Origin: Thuidium tamariscinum
Taxonomy: Eukaryota > Streptophyta > Bryopsida > Hypnales > Thuidiaceae
Length of the DNA stretch: 64,000 nucleotides
Reading direction: 5' to 3'
Assembly (NCBI GenBank): GCA_947034885.2
Contig: OX344751.2
Span: 39,275,082 to 39,339,081, forward strand
Below are positions 47,621 through 58,642 of this stretch, in pieces. Made by a program: the position numbers and the translations under genes. Within the stretch, counting starts at the first letter, position 1. Each line of letters opens with the position of its first letter. The notes under the pieces are model-generated. The model was given only the letters and a program-made list of their open reading frames with translations, was not told where the DNA came from and made no database searches.

Positions 47621-48351
47621 GGGTCGTTGCAAAAAACACCGTGCAAAAAGTGTAGTGTTTTCAAACATAGTCTTTTTTTCCGAGAGTACTTTAAAATTAG
47701 AAAAACAAGTTTTAAAAGAAGTGAAAAATATGTTTCATGTATAAACCTTTAAGAAAAAGGTACCCTAGAAAGGAAAGGCATAGGAAAAATCTCTAAGTAG
47801 GAAATCTAGAAAAGTGCAAAATCTCATGAAAATTAGTACTTCCACATTTTAATTTGTAAAAAATAAGAAAATCAATTTTAAGAAAAACTAAAAATTGTCC
47901 ATTTGAGGAAAGTTGATTTTGATGAGATTTGACCAAAAGAACAATCTTAGAACCATCATCAATGTTCAAAAATTGCGTGCCACGGGAAAAAATTTGTACT
48001 CATGTGGAGGACATAAAAAAACATATTTTTAGATTTTTATTTGGAATTTATAGGTTTTACACCTATTCAAATAGACCGTGAAAGTTTTGTCTTCAAATCA
48101 TTAAATTTAGACAGTGCGAACGTAATGATAACCATAAACTTAATTTTGTGACAGCTCAACGAAAATGTTTTTTAAATATAAAATGAATTTTTTTAATTTC
48201 TGAAAAATAAGGGATCTAATAAAATTCAAGTTAGGTATGTTCAATAAAAATTTCATGTTCATTGGACTTAATCTCCAAAAGTTATAGTGGAAAACAAAAA
48301 AGTGGTTCGCGTTGTGACGCAAAATAGGATCGGTGTTTCTTGCAATGACCC
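47621..48351. mobile_element. TIR element copy F (TGAG target duplication)
   Basis: Starts GGGTCGTTGCAAAAAACACC and ends GGTGTTTCTTGCAATGACCC, flanked by TGAG at 47617-47620 and 48352-48355. The interior matches copy I (GTACCCTAGAAAGGAAAGGC, CTCTAAGTAGGAAATCTAG), making these two a distinct internal type. No coding capacity. It lies just upstream of the hAT relic. Confidence 0.88.
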
Positions 48352-51300
48352 TGAGGTCTTACCATATTATGCTAAAATCGATCACCCAATCACCTAATGT
48401 CCCGCTCACCCAATCACCTGTTCCTTCAAGGCGTCCAAGCAACAGTAGTACAATATCTAAACCCTAAATTTCTTCCAAATTTGCTTAAAGCACGGAAGAA
48501 GAAGTGTGGGCGATCAAACCACTTCCGAATCAGCCAAAAGTATAGAAGAGCAGGTACGGGACTACAAGCGATCAACGTGCTATGGAAACTCAGGAGAGCC
48601 GGACAATGCAAGCAGCGCGTCACTAGCTTGCTACGTACCCCAAACCCCAACAGAATCACAAAGCCAACTATGTGTTGTGCAATGCAAAGTTGTGATTTCA
48701 AAACTCTTGTGAAACCCTATAGGGTTCTTGTCATATAATCATGTTGTGCAATTGAGTTAAGCTCAAGGATTTAGCAAATTCACAAGCAATTGTGAGAGAA
48801 CTTCAACGTAATGTGAGTGTCACCTCGTGAAATGTGAAATTGTAAACTCTGTGAATTCTGAAGCCTTCATAACCTATAGGTTGAGACTTCAACCGCTCAG
48901 TGATGGATTGATGGTACTATGGTGCATAATTGAATTGTGAAAGTATAAAACCTATAGCCTGAACTCCTTAAAGCCCTGAAATGTTGAATTTTTTATTATT
49001 GAATGACCATGTGAGATTACGACTTTGCAAGGTTGTCACTCGTGAGTTTTCTAAAGTTTGAAGTTTGAAGTTTGAAGCCCTACAGGCAGCACCCCCCTAA
49101 ACCCATCATTCATTTAGCCAGAATGTGGAATTAGCCTGATTTCTATGTTTCCCATCAATGCCTCAATGGTAATCCGAATTCCTAATCCAGTTATTGACTA
49201 CTGACTTGTTGGAACTTGGAAGTCTGGGTCGCTGGGATTTTGGGACAGCTAGGTGCCTGGGTGTCTTAGTAAATTTCTTATAGACTTATATTCTTAATTA
49301 GTAAAGTAGTAAAGTACTAATTATTGAAGTTATGGTTTATAAATTCTTAAGATAGGATACTATGTGTCTATGTAGTATGTAACTATGTACCTTAGGACCC
49401 TAAACCCTATAGAAAAAATTTCCTACAAAGTGTAATCCTAGCTAAAAACCGGAACTATGTATTTTGAATCGGCAATTTTCCGAAATGTTTCTAGAGTAAA
49501 CAACAAAAAGCCGACATTTTTTTTACAACCGGGTTCATTTCCGAATTTTTTTTCATCCGAAACCTCTGCCGAAACTTTTCTATCTCAACCAGAAATTCTC
49601 AAAATCAACTGGCTACAATGCTACTAAATGCCGGTAGTCCCCATTCATTGCATGTAGATGCTACTTCCTTAAGATTGGCTACAGGAGAATCTACAGCCAT
49701 CGGATTGTGATCTTGGGTCAAAACCATGCTAGAGTATCGGAAGCAAAATCGGTTCACCAAGATTCCCTCACATGTGGTAGATTCCCTGACTGCTAGTAAA
49801 TTAATGGAGTGAGCGTTGTTGTCATCTATACCTGGACTTTGCAAAGGCCATTACGGACTTGTAGGTCTCTTGGGGGATTTCATGAAAGGTTCCCTGGAAG
49901 GCTGGAAAGTCTCGGTTTTTTCAGATCATTCCAAGATCTTTTTTCGAGCAGTCAATCGCCCAAATTCAAGATGGGAAATTCACAGTAATTACCCAAGTGG
50001 CAGTAAAATCTCACTAAAAATTAAAATAGCATTTTTTATGCTAATAACGCGCCCTGACAAGTTTCATGGGATTCCGATAGCGGAAAGTTCCCAAACTGGT
50101 AGTGTCCATCCCAAATTATCCACGTGGCGGAATTTATGAAGCGTTGACCAACATCCCATGAGCATACAAAGTCGGAACGAAGTCAACCAAGAGGTTTTTT
50201 TGGCCCCCAAGAACCTTCCGGACAACCCTAGCCAGTTTCCCTTGGCAAAAAAGGTGACCTCCAATAAGTAGATTTTTAACATTTGTGCTAATCACAGTTG
50301 ACACTAGTTTAGGGGAGGATTCTTGCGGAATTAAGGAGTGGGAGGTCTCCAAGGATAAAATTGGAATTTTGAAGCCAATGGCACAATCCATTTCCAATTT
50401 GGAGTTGATCTCTAAAAGTTAGAACTTGTAACTAACGTAAAACTCAAAATTTAGATGAAAATCTCAAAAGATAAGGATGAAAATCTGGAAGATGAGGTTA
50501 CTAGTAGTAAGTTGAGGGGGGTAGGTGGTCCCTTGGATCCTATTTAAGGGATCCATTTTTCCCTTCTCCAACACCCCCAATACTTGATTTTGGTCCATGG
50601 GTCCAAGTTATCTTGGAATTTTTGGCGTGTCAAGCCAAGAAACCTCTACGGTGTTTTTGGAGCACTTTGGGCTCCCCTTGTTGTTCTATTTTCAGATTTT
50701 TGAAGGTCCTTGGGAATCCTTCCTCTTGTGGTTCTTGATCTTTAGTATACTTGAATACTTACTTCTTGTAGGTGGAAGTCTTTTGTCTATTGTAGTATTG
50801 TACTAACCCTAAAGTCACCCCCCACCGTACCTTGGCGATGCCCTATAATATAGTTCCTAAGTAAGTCCCTAAATTTTTAGACAAGTATCAACTATCAACA
50901 TCAACCTACACAATCTTTTTTTTTTATAAATAGAACATGTTAATTAGGAGTATAAGAAATTGTCCCTATTTTTATACTAAGAAGTTTCATGAAGACATGG
51001 GCCTCACACCCATATACAAAAATAAACAATTAGTTTGGTACACATGTAAGGTGTCTTAAGCCCAACGTCACTTATTATTGTTGCTATACAAAATATCCTA
51101 GAACAAAACTAATCCTATATAGTCCCCAAACACCAAGATAAATCTAAGCAAAAGCAAAATTTGACTAATTTACTGCAAGATGCTAGTTAAAAAGCTATGT
51201 TTGAAAAACATTAGAGGGGATTTGAGGCCTTTGGAGGGTTGTTTCAAGGTTGTTCCCGAAACTATTCTTGAAATTGTTGGCTATTGTCAGGCTAGAAATT

Positions 51301-52498
51301 ATTTTAGAAAAATTTAATTTGGTCACGAAATGCAAAAAAAGATCTAAATTTTCTTTCAATGAAAAATAAAAATTAATGATGTGGCACAATCTCAACTACA
51401 TCAAATTTACGTATTACTGCATTCCCGCAAGAGTTATTGCGTTTTGACAATTTAGAAACCCACAATCTTCTAGAAGCCTCAAATCTATTTTTATGAATCA
51501 TATACTCTTTCAACCAAAATTCTAAAGAATAGAGATGCTTGTAATCTTGTATCCTCAACTAAATGCAACAAAATAGCATGTGCATCATTAGAGAGGACAA
51601 AACTCTATGAGACTATATTTTAGTACAAAGAAAAAAAACAAATTGACAATAACAAAGCTAACCACATCTTTATGTAATCTAGAGAGTTTAAATTGTGAGA
51701 AGTTCCAAGAGTCAAAAACTCTAAGCACAAATGGTCTAGAGAATACATTAGCTTAAGTCTAGGTTATTATCATGGATCTAGCATAGTATGTTGATGTGGC
51801 TAAGTACACGGAAATCCAAGGCATTAACGCACATGGCCTCCAAATTAAATCATAATTAGGGCCAAAATTATTGTAAATTAGTAAGTAGTATGGTTATAAA
51901 CAAAAAATTATCTATAATTACCTCACACTTAATTACACTATGTAAAAAGAGCATTTGAACAATAAGAGTAGTCATGGTTCTTTTAGAGGGTCAAACTTCT
52001 ACGGCAAATGGTCACATGGCGGCTTAGGATTTGTTTCCGAATGGCCCTTGCAAAAAAAATATTCTTCTACATCGAAGTCTTCCCTACATTGGTTCTTCTA
52101 CTTTAGAAGTGAATAATTAGTGCGAAGAATGATTTGCAAGCAAAACTTTTCATCTCACGGCCTAGTGGTTTTCCCATCTAGTGCCGATTTCACCATCACC
52201 TTTACCGTAAGCAAACTTACCCCCCATCCAACCCAAGTAGTAATTCAATCTCCATTGTTACTAAAACCTCAAGGTCTTCACCTTGGGAAAGGGGTGTCAC
52301 ACTAGTGCCAATTTCATTGTCTCATTTTTCTTGAATAGATGTTGAATAAGGAATCTAAAAAATAGAAATTAGAATCCTAAAATTTGAGAATTTGAATCTT
52401 CTAAGCTTAAATTCTTCACACTATAGTTTTTTTGTTTTTTTTGTTTTAATCTATAATTGAGTTGAAAATTAAAGAGAATTTTTTTAATTTGATTTTTT
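48352..52498. other. Mixed region with an unassigned coding-like block at about 49600-50400
   Basis: Between 49600 and 50400 the minus strand shows long, stop-interrupted coding-like text in shifting frames (for example MEMDCAIGFKIPILSLETSH, and VMAFAKSRYR), suggesting a decayed transposon protein of unknown family. 50500-50880 has a TATTTAAGG box and CCCCTTG-rich text like an LTR promoter, but no second copy was found. After 50880 it is AT-rich with no feature. Confidence 0.35.
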
Positions 52499-52700
52499 AC
52501 TACAAGAGAAAGGGGTGTTTTAAGTATAGTCCTAGTAGTATTATCTTTTAAGTAATGACCTTTAAGTAAGGTTTTTAGTAAAATTTTACTAAAAACACAA
52601 TTTTTTCAATAAACTTCTTATTAGAAACCTTACTTAAAGGTCATTATTTAAAAGATAATACTACCAGGACTATACTTAAAACACCCCTTCTTCTTGAAGT
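52499..52700. mobile_element. CACTA-like MITE, complete fold-back
   Basis: About 200 bp. The left arm ACTACAAGAGAAAGGGGTGT, AGTATAGTCCT, AGTAATGACCTTTAAGTAAG is inverted in the right arm CTTACTTAAAGGTCATTA, AGGACTATACTT, ACACCCCTTCTTCTTGAAGT. The terminal CACTACAAG-like motif (first C lost here, intact in the half copy at 11737) is typical of CACTA elements. Confidence 0.75.
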
Positions 52701-54091
52701 ATTCAATCTTTAAAAAATTATTAAGTAGAAATAGATACAAGATGGAAGGAATAATTAAATTATAAATACGTATAAATGGAACTAAACTAAGCCAATTCTA
52801 GTCAATGAGAATGTTGTAGCAAATAACCTAATTTTAATGCATTTTTTTGTTTTGAAAATTTGTCTAAATTGAGTTCAAAAACCAATCTTATACAATGTTT
52901 TTTTAGGAAGATTCCTCGATTTTCCATAAAACCACATTCTTCATACTTCACATGACTATTAAAAATAAGATGAATAAATTTTTTTAATGTAGACATAATA
53001 TCATGTGTTAGAAAAAAATTGAATTTTTGTGGAGTTATTTGTTACATGACGGAGTCAAGTATAACTCAAGTCCAAAGTGCAACTAGTATGTTATTGTCGG
53101 CTTGTTCACGTAGTAGTGCAAAAGCAATTCTGTAGCTTTAGGATGGCAATGTAGCAATGTGAATAGAGATTGGAAGCATTTCAACATCCACATTTTTCAC
53201 TCTTGACCTTTCATGGTAGGATATGAAGAAAAATGAATTGAATTTTCAATCTTACCAATATTTGTCTTCTTATAAATGAGAAGTTAGTAAAAAAAATGGG
53301 TCACAAAGTATGTTGTTTTAGAGTGCTTTGGTGTGAAGTTGTTCCTCCCTAGTCTAAATCTAAAATTTCTTTATACAAATGATATACAAAAATATCATTG
53401 AAATCATCTAATGAAATGAAGGTTATCTATTCTAATTACTATTCTAATTTGAAAATTTGAAAAATTCCTAAAATTGAATATTTTATTGGCATTTCAACTT
53501 TGGTTGTATTTTCAATGTCTAATAAATTGGGGAATGACATAGAAATTGAGTTTACAGTATAATGTTCTTTACAATAACATATATACACAATGAAATTTCA
53601 GATTTTTTGAGATAATATTAATTTTTTTGAAGTAAAGGAGACATGTTTCATATTCAAAACATAATTATTTTTTTGTTATCATGTTGTTACTAAATGGGAG
53701 CATTCAAAGTGATGGAATTTAACCTTGAACTCTGTGGTCGTGGGCTGGGCCTTTAAGGATTAAATGCAATTAGCTGACGCTTATTCTTTAGATTCTAGTT
53801 TTATGACCAAGTTACATAATGGTTTTAATGAGCTAATGAGCTTTCTCTTTGATAGTCCTTAAAAAATTACATGTCTTATTCCAAAACAATTAATTTTGTG
53901 GAAATTCATGATTTCACCTTACATGAAAAGAAGACTAACATAGCATTGTATAATAGGGCAATGGGAAAGTTATTATGCATTGTTGGTGTGATACTTGGGA
54001 GGGACTTGTGAGTTAATTCAAAGTCTAAGATTGATTAAAGAGGTGTATAAGGATTTTGTTTATTGTAGGAGTCCCCTTCTCGATAATGCAA
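52701..54091. other. AT-rich intergenic DNA, no gene recognised
   Basis: Stop-dense and AT-rich. No repeat partner or motif was noticed. Confidence 0.5.
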
Positions 54092-54464
54092 AAATGAAAT
54101 TGCATAAAGCTAGGAAATTAAATAAAATTGGCAAGCTTTACACTTCACTTATGGTACATGTATGCCTTTGAAGACCTCTCAACAATCAAATATGTACTTT
54201 TTTCATTGAAAAATGAAAGTTTTCAATAGTTAACCCTTAAAATTGCCCGAAAAAAATTTTAAAATGTAGTTAGGGGTTAAATTCATGTGACTGTTTAAAA
54301 AAAATTCTAGCAGTTTTAAGGGTTAACTATTGAAAACTTTCATTTTTCATTGAAAAAAGTACATATTTGATTGTTGAGAGGTCTTCAAAGGCATACATGT
54401 ACCACAAGTGAAGTGTAAAGCTTGCCAATTTTACTTCATTTCCTAGCTTTATGCAATTTCACTT
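54092..54464. repeat. Near-perfect palindrome of about 370 bp
   Basis: The left arm (TGAAATTGCATAAAGCTAGG, GGCAAGCTTTACACTTCACT, CCTTTGAAGACCTCTCAACA, AAAATGAAAGTTTTCAATAG) recurs inverted up to 54464 with very few mismatches. Arms are about 150 bp and the axis is near 54278. A diverged single-arm relative occurs at about 58290-58435. Confidence 0.8.
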
Positions 54465-55015
54465 AATTTGAGATCTAAAAAATTGTACATATCCATTTGC
54501 TTTGAAAATGGTCCCAATGGAAAGAGGAAAGTGTTTTCATGATATTCACCATTGAAAATTTAAACATACGACTATTGATTTGGAGTTATTTGCAATTTCT
54601 ACTTATAAAAATAATTGCATTTCAACAATTGCAAGGTAGATTGTGTAATGAATTTAATAGCTTTTCATGTGAAATTAAGTTTTTTAGAAGTGCATTTTAG
54701 TATACTAATACTTTTTGTAGTTGTTCATGTTACCTCAAATCCCCAAAAAAATTTATATGCAAATTCGAGAAACATTGTGGGAAAAGGCAACATACTAAGT
54801 ATAGAAGATGCACTCTTCTCTCATTATAATCTCACAAATCCAATGCAGTTTTGTGCTCAAAATTTGTTTACTTACTAATAAACAAGCTCTTTAAACATCT
54901 ATGCGGTTAGATTTTGAAAAAAAATCAATTTGCTTCACTAGGGATGACTACAAGTCCATGCACTTTTTTCATAGTCAAAACACACTTGACAAGGGTTGGG
55001 CATTTAGGGGTTAAA
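54297..55015 (+). repeat. Dispersed repeat H, copy 1, uninterrupted
   Basis: Includes GCAAGGTAGATTGTGTAATG, AACATTGTGGGAAAAGG, CATTATAATCTCAC and ends TTTAGGGGTTAAAA. The same sequence lies inverted at 56637-58435, where it is split by the palindromic element E. In this copy the site corresponding to the insertion is intact (TATA at 54825-54828). Confidence 0.75.
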
Positions 55016-55740
55016 ATGCAGTGGTATCCCCTCCAGAAATGTACACTTCTGAAACATTGAAGAAAACAAAATGTGCCTCTGTGTTAATTATCGCTTCATG
55101 AAAGAGCCAGTCATCCCATTGGCCAGAGTGGCACTAATGTCTGCCCCAGGGAGGCAGGGTACTTTTGTTTTTTCCTTTTAATTCCGCACTGGACTTTATT
55201 TCAAAGGCTGTGGAGTAGTTCAGCTTGTGTAATCATTAGTACAGTGGAAACACCCAAAACCGTCCAAATAAGGAATTCAGCATGGTTGGAGGCATCTTTT
55301 TCTAAAACTGATATTTTTCTAGTATTAGCGAGAGAAAATAATGAATATTAAAAAAAAATTAAAATTTTCGGAATCAGTATGTAATTTTTACAAATTTTCA
55401 AAGAGTTGGCTCCCTAAACCACTGGAATCGTCCTGTAGGTGTACCCTAAATTGAACTCTGTTGAAATCAGTTGTCAGTGAATGAAAATTATACATGTGTC
55501 TTACAACTGCGTCAGCAAATTAGAGTTAAACATTTGTCAGACACTTTAATGAACGCTTATGGACAAATTTAGTAACACTTTAGGGACTTGGAATAGGTAC
55601 AGGGACGGAAATGGGTGTTTCTCCCTTATTCCTCTAATTCTCTTCTCTGTTTGTTTTTCTATTTGACCCTTATAATGCAAAGAATACAAATGTGAATAAA
55701 AGTCTTGCGCAATTCATTAGACAAAATTTAGTTACAATAA
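55016..55740. other. Intergenic DNA of intermediate GC, no gene recognised
   Basis: 55020-55260 is GC-richer than its surroundings (for example CCCATTGGCCAGAGTGGCAC) but has no supported ORF. It may be a fragment of a gene or transposon. Confidence 0.4.
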
Positions 55741-56002
55741 TTGAGTTATTTGTAAAGTCCCCCCACTTTGGGCATGACTTTTTTTGAAGTTGAGAAGGCA
55801 ACTATAGTTGAAGCATCAAACTTTTTTGCAAGACACTTATGTCACACAACTTCAAAAGTGGGGACCAAACTTTTTTAGGCACCATTTTGATGGAAAAATA
55901 AGTTTCATACCCACTATTACTTGGACTTTTTTAACTCAACCGGATTTTTCACAAAACTCATGGGTTTAAACCCCGGTTTAGTGTACTTTACAAATAACTC
56001 AA
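55741..56002. mobile_element. MITE with TIR TTGAGTTATTTGTAAAGT and ATAA target duplication
   Basis: TTGAGTTATTTGTAAAGT at 55741 is inverted as ACTTTACAAATAACTCAA ending at 56002, an 18-bp perfect pair. ATAA flanks both sides (55737-55740, 56003-56006). 262 bp, non-coding, and unrelated to the GGGT family although the target duplication length looks the same. Confidence 0.8.
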
Positions 56003-56636
56003 ATAAGATATCTAAGTTATTTTACAAATTTCAGGCATGCAACATTCCAACATAAAATTTTTTGTTGAGAATTTTGAATCTTTTTGGAGATATTTTCTTG
56101 AGGGAAAGGTGTGTATATGGATGTTTCCTATGTATTTCTGCAATTAAAGTCCAAAAATTCATCACCAATTGTTTTCAATAAAATATCATGTAAAACTATG
56201 AAAGTTGACTTGAAGAATTCACCCAAAATAATTTTATTTTTTTCGGTAATGAAATTTGATACACTTGATTGAGATTATATAAGGTTGCGATGATAAATAT
56301 GCATGCCAAAACATATCAATTCTATTCCAAATTGTAAAAAATCCTTTGAATTGCTCAAATGGGTTGTATTTTGCTTTATTGAAGTTTATTGTGTATGAAT
56401 GCTCAAAAATGAATGGAATTGTGGATAGTAAATTGTGTTGGAATCACTCTAATGTCTACTTTATCATTGTTACAAATATAAACAAATGTAATTGAAAAAT
56501 CATACAAAGAGTTTGATGTTTTGTATTCACTATCTAGCATTTATTGTTGGCACCATTTGAGAAGATTACTTCTTCATTTCTCACTTGTTATGAAGTGCAC
56601 TTCACGACAATTTCAATACAATTTTTGTGGTTTTAA

Positions 56637-58435
56637 CCCCTGAGTGCCTAAGCCTTGGCAAGTGTGTTTTTCTTATGAAAAAAAAGCATTGGCTTCTAGT
56701 AATGTCTAATGAATCAAATTTTTCTTTTTTCAAAATTCAATCGTATAGATGTTTTAAGAGCTTGCATATTAGTCTACTAATCAATTTTGAGTGCAAAATT
56801 GCAAAGGAGTTGTAAGATTATAGGGTGAATGCAAGAAACACTTAAAGCCTTTTGTCACACCCTAGTTTTTTCTTTTTCTTTTAGTCATAAATTTTGTGTT
56901 TTAGCTCCAAATGACTCAAAATTTATAGGGAAGCTACTTATGGCTATTATGTATCTAAAATGAATTTTGGAGATTTTTCAAAAATAATTTAGTATTTTTA
57001 AATAGCCCCGAAAATTTCTCATAGTACTTGATTTAAGGGTTTTTAGCACCCCATTTCTCCAAAAAAACGAATTTTGACCTAAAATTTGGAGAGCATGGTC
57101 TCCTAGTAGACTTATACCTACTGAACAAAGAAATTTTAAAAATACTTATTTTTAAGTGTTGTAGAAGTCCACAAAGAGAGCTTCATTCTTCATTTTTTTC
57201 CAAAGGTATAAAACATTATTTTGGTGATTTTTTTGGTTAAATCTCATCACCAAAAAGTTTTTTCAAGTTTTGTATTTTTATGTATTTTTCAAAAAAATAA
57301 TACTATTTTTAACAAATTAAAATGTCACAAATTGTATTTTCTTCACCGGAACTTTGGACATAGAATTCTCATAGAATTCCGGTGAAAAAAATACAACTTG
57401 TGACATTTTAATTTGTTAAAAATAGTATTATTTTTTTGAAAAATACATAAAAATACAAAACTTGAAAAAACTTTTTGGTGATGAGATTTAACCAAAAAAA
57501 TCACCAAAATAATGTTTTATACCTTTAGAAAAAAATGAAGAATGAAGCTCTCTTTGTGGACTTCTACAACACTTAAAAATAAGTATTTTTAAAATTCCTG
57601 TGGACAGTAGGTATAAGTCTACTAGGAGACCATCCTCTCCAAATTTTAGATCAAAATTCGTTTTTTTGGAGAAACGGGGTGCTAAAAACCCTTAAATCAA
57701 GTACTGTGAGAAATTTTCCGGGCTATTTAAAAATAATAAATTATTTTTGAAAAATCTCAAAACTTCAGTTTAGGTATATAATAGCTATGAGTAGCTTCCC
57801 TATAAAGTTTGAGTCATTTGGAGCTAAAACACAAAAGTTATGGCTAAAAGAAAAAGAAAAAAATAGGGTGTGACGAAACGCAACAAATAGTACAAGTGTT
57901 TCTTGCATTCACCCTATAACAAGAGAAATGTGTATATTCTATTTTTAGTATGCTCCTTCTTCCCACAATGTTTTAGAAATTTGTATATTAAAAGTTTTTT
58001 GGGATTAATGGTGACATGAACAAATACAAATAGAGTTAGCACACTAAAATGTACTTTCAAAAAACTTAATTTCATTTGAAAAGCTATCAAATTCATTACA
58101 CAATCCACCTTGCAATTGTGGTAATATAATTTTTTTCTATAACTAAAAATCTTCAAATCTTCAAATCAACATTTGCATGTTGAAATTTTCAATGGTGAAA
58201 ATCATGAAAATACTTTACTCTTTCTACTAGGACCATTTTCAAAGCATTTGGATAAGTACGATGTCTTAGATCTCGAATCAAGTGAAATTAGCAAGTTGCA
58301 CACTAAAGTAGAAAATGAAGTAGAATTGGCAAGCTTTAATCTCCCCTAGTGTTTCATACATGTCTTTGAAGACCCCTAAATAATAAAATCTTTACTTCTT
58401 TTTGTGAAAAATGAAAGTTCTCAATAGTTAAGGCC
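56637..58435 (-). repeat. Dispersed repeat H, copy 2, interrupted by element E
   Basis: Reverse complement of 54297-55015, in two pieces (about 56637-56822 and 57915-58435) on either side of element E. Similarity runs up to both edges of E, which shows that E inserted into an existing repeat copy. Confidence 0.75.
56823..57914. mobile_element. Palindromic TIR element E, 1092 bp, TATA target duplication
   Basis: Starts GGGTGAATGCAAGAAACACTT and ends AAGTGTTTCTTGCATTCACCC. TATA flanks both sides (56819-56822, 57915-57918). The element is one large inverted repeat with an axis at about 57368. The inner 170 bp of each arm differs at only about three positions, while the outer part differs at roughly one base in ten. 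The loop between arms is only about 20-30 bp and carries repeated CATAGAATTC. Its termini place it with copies A, B, C, D, F, G and I. A transcript would fold into a very long hairpin. Confidence 0.9.
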
Positions 58436-58642
58436 AAAACTACCCCCCTCCATTTCAAAATGGTCAAAGGAATTTAACTGCCTATTCAAGTTTGAGCTGA
58501 AATTTTTTGCGCAACCATATATGGTTGCCCAAGCATTTAGGGTTAAAACCAATGCATCTTTTAGCATTCTCGACGAGCTTCCTATAGTTGCTGAAGTTTT
58601 TAGTGAAAACAAAATGAAAATTTTACTGTCAGTAAGTTATAA

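Noticed and set aside
50500..50880. LTR retrotransposon promoter
   Set aside because: Composition is suggestive but there is no repeat partner within the window and no coding evidence.
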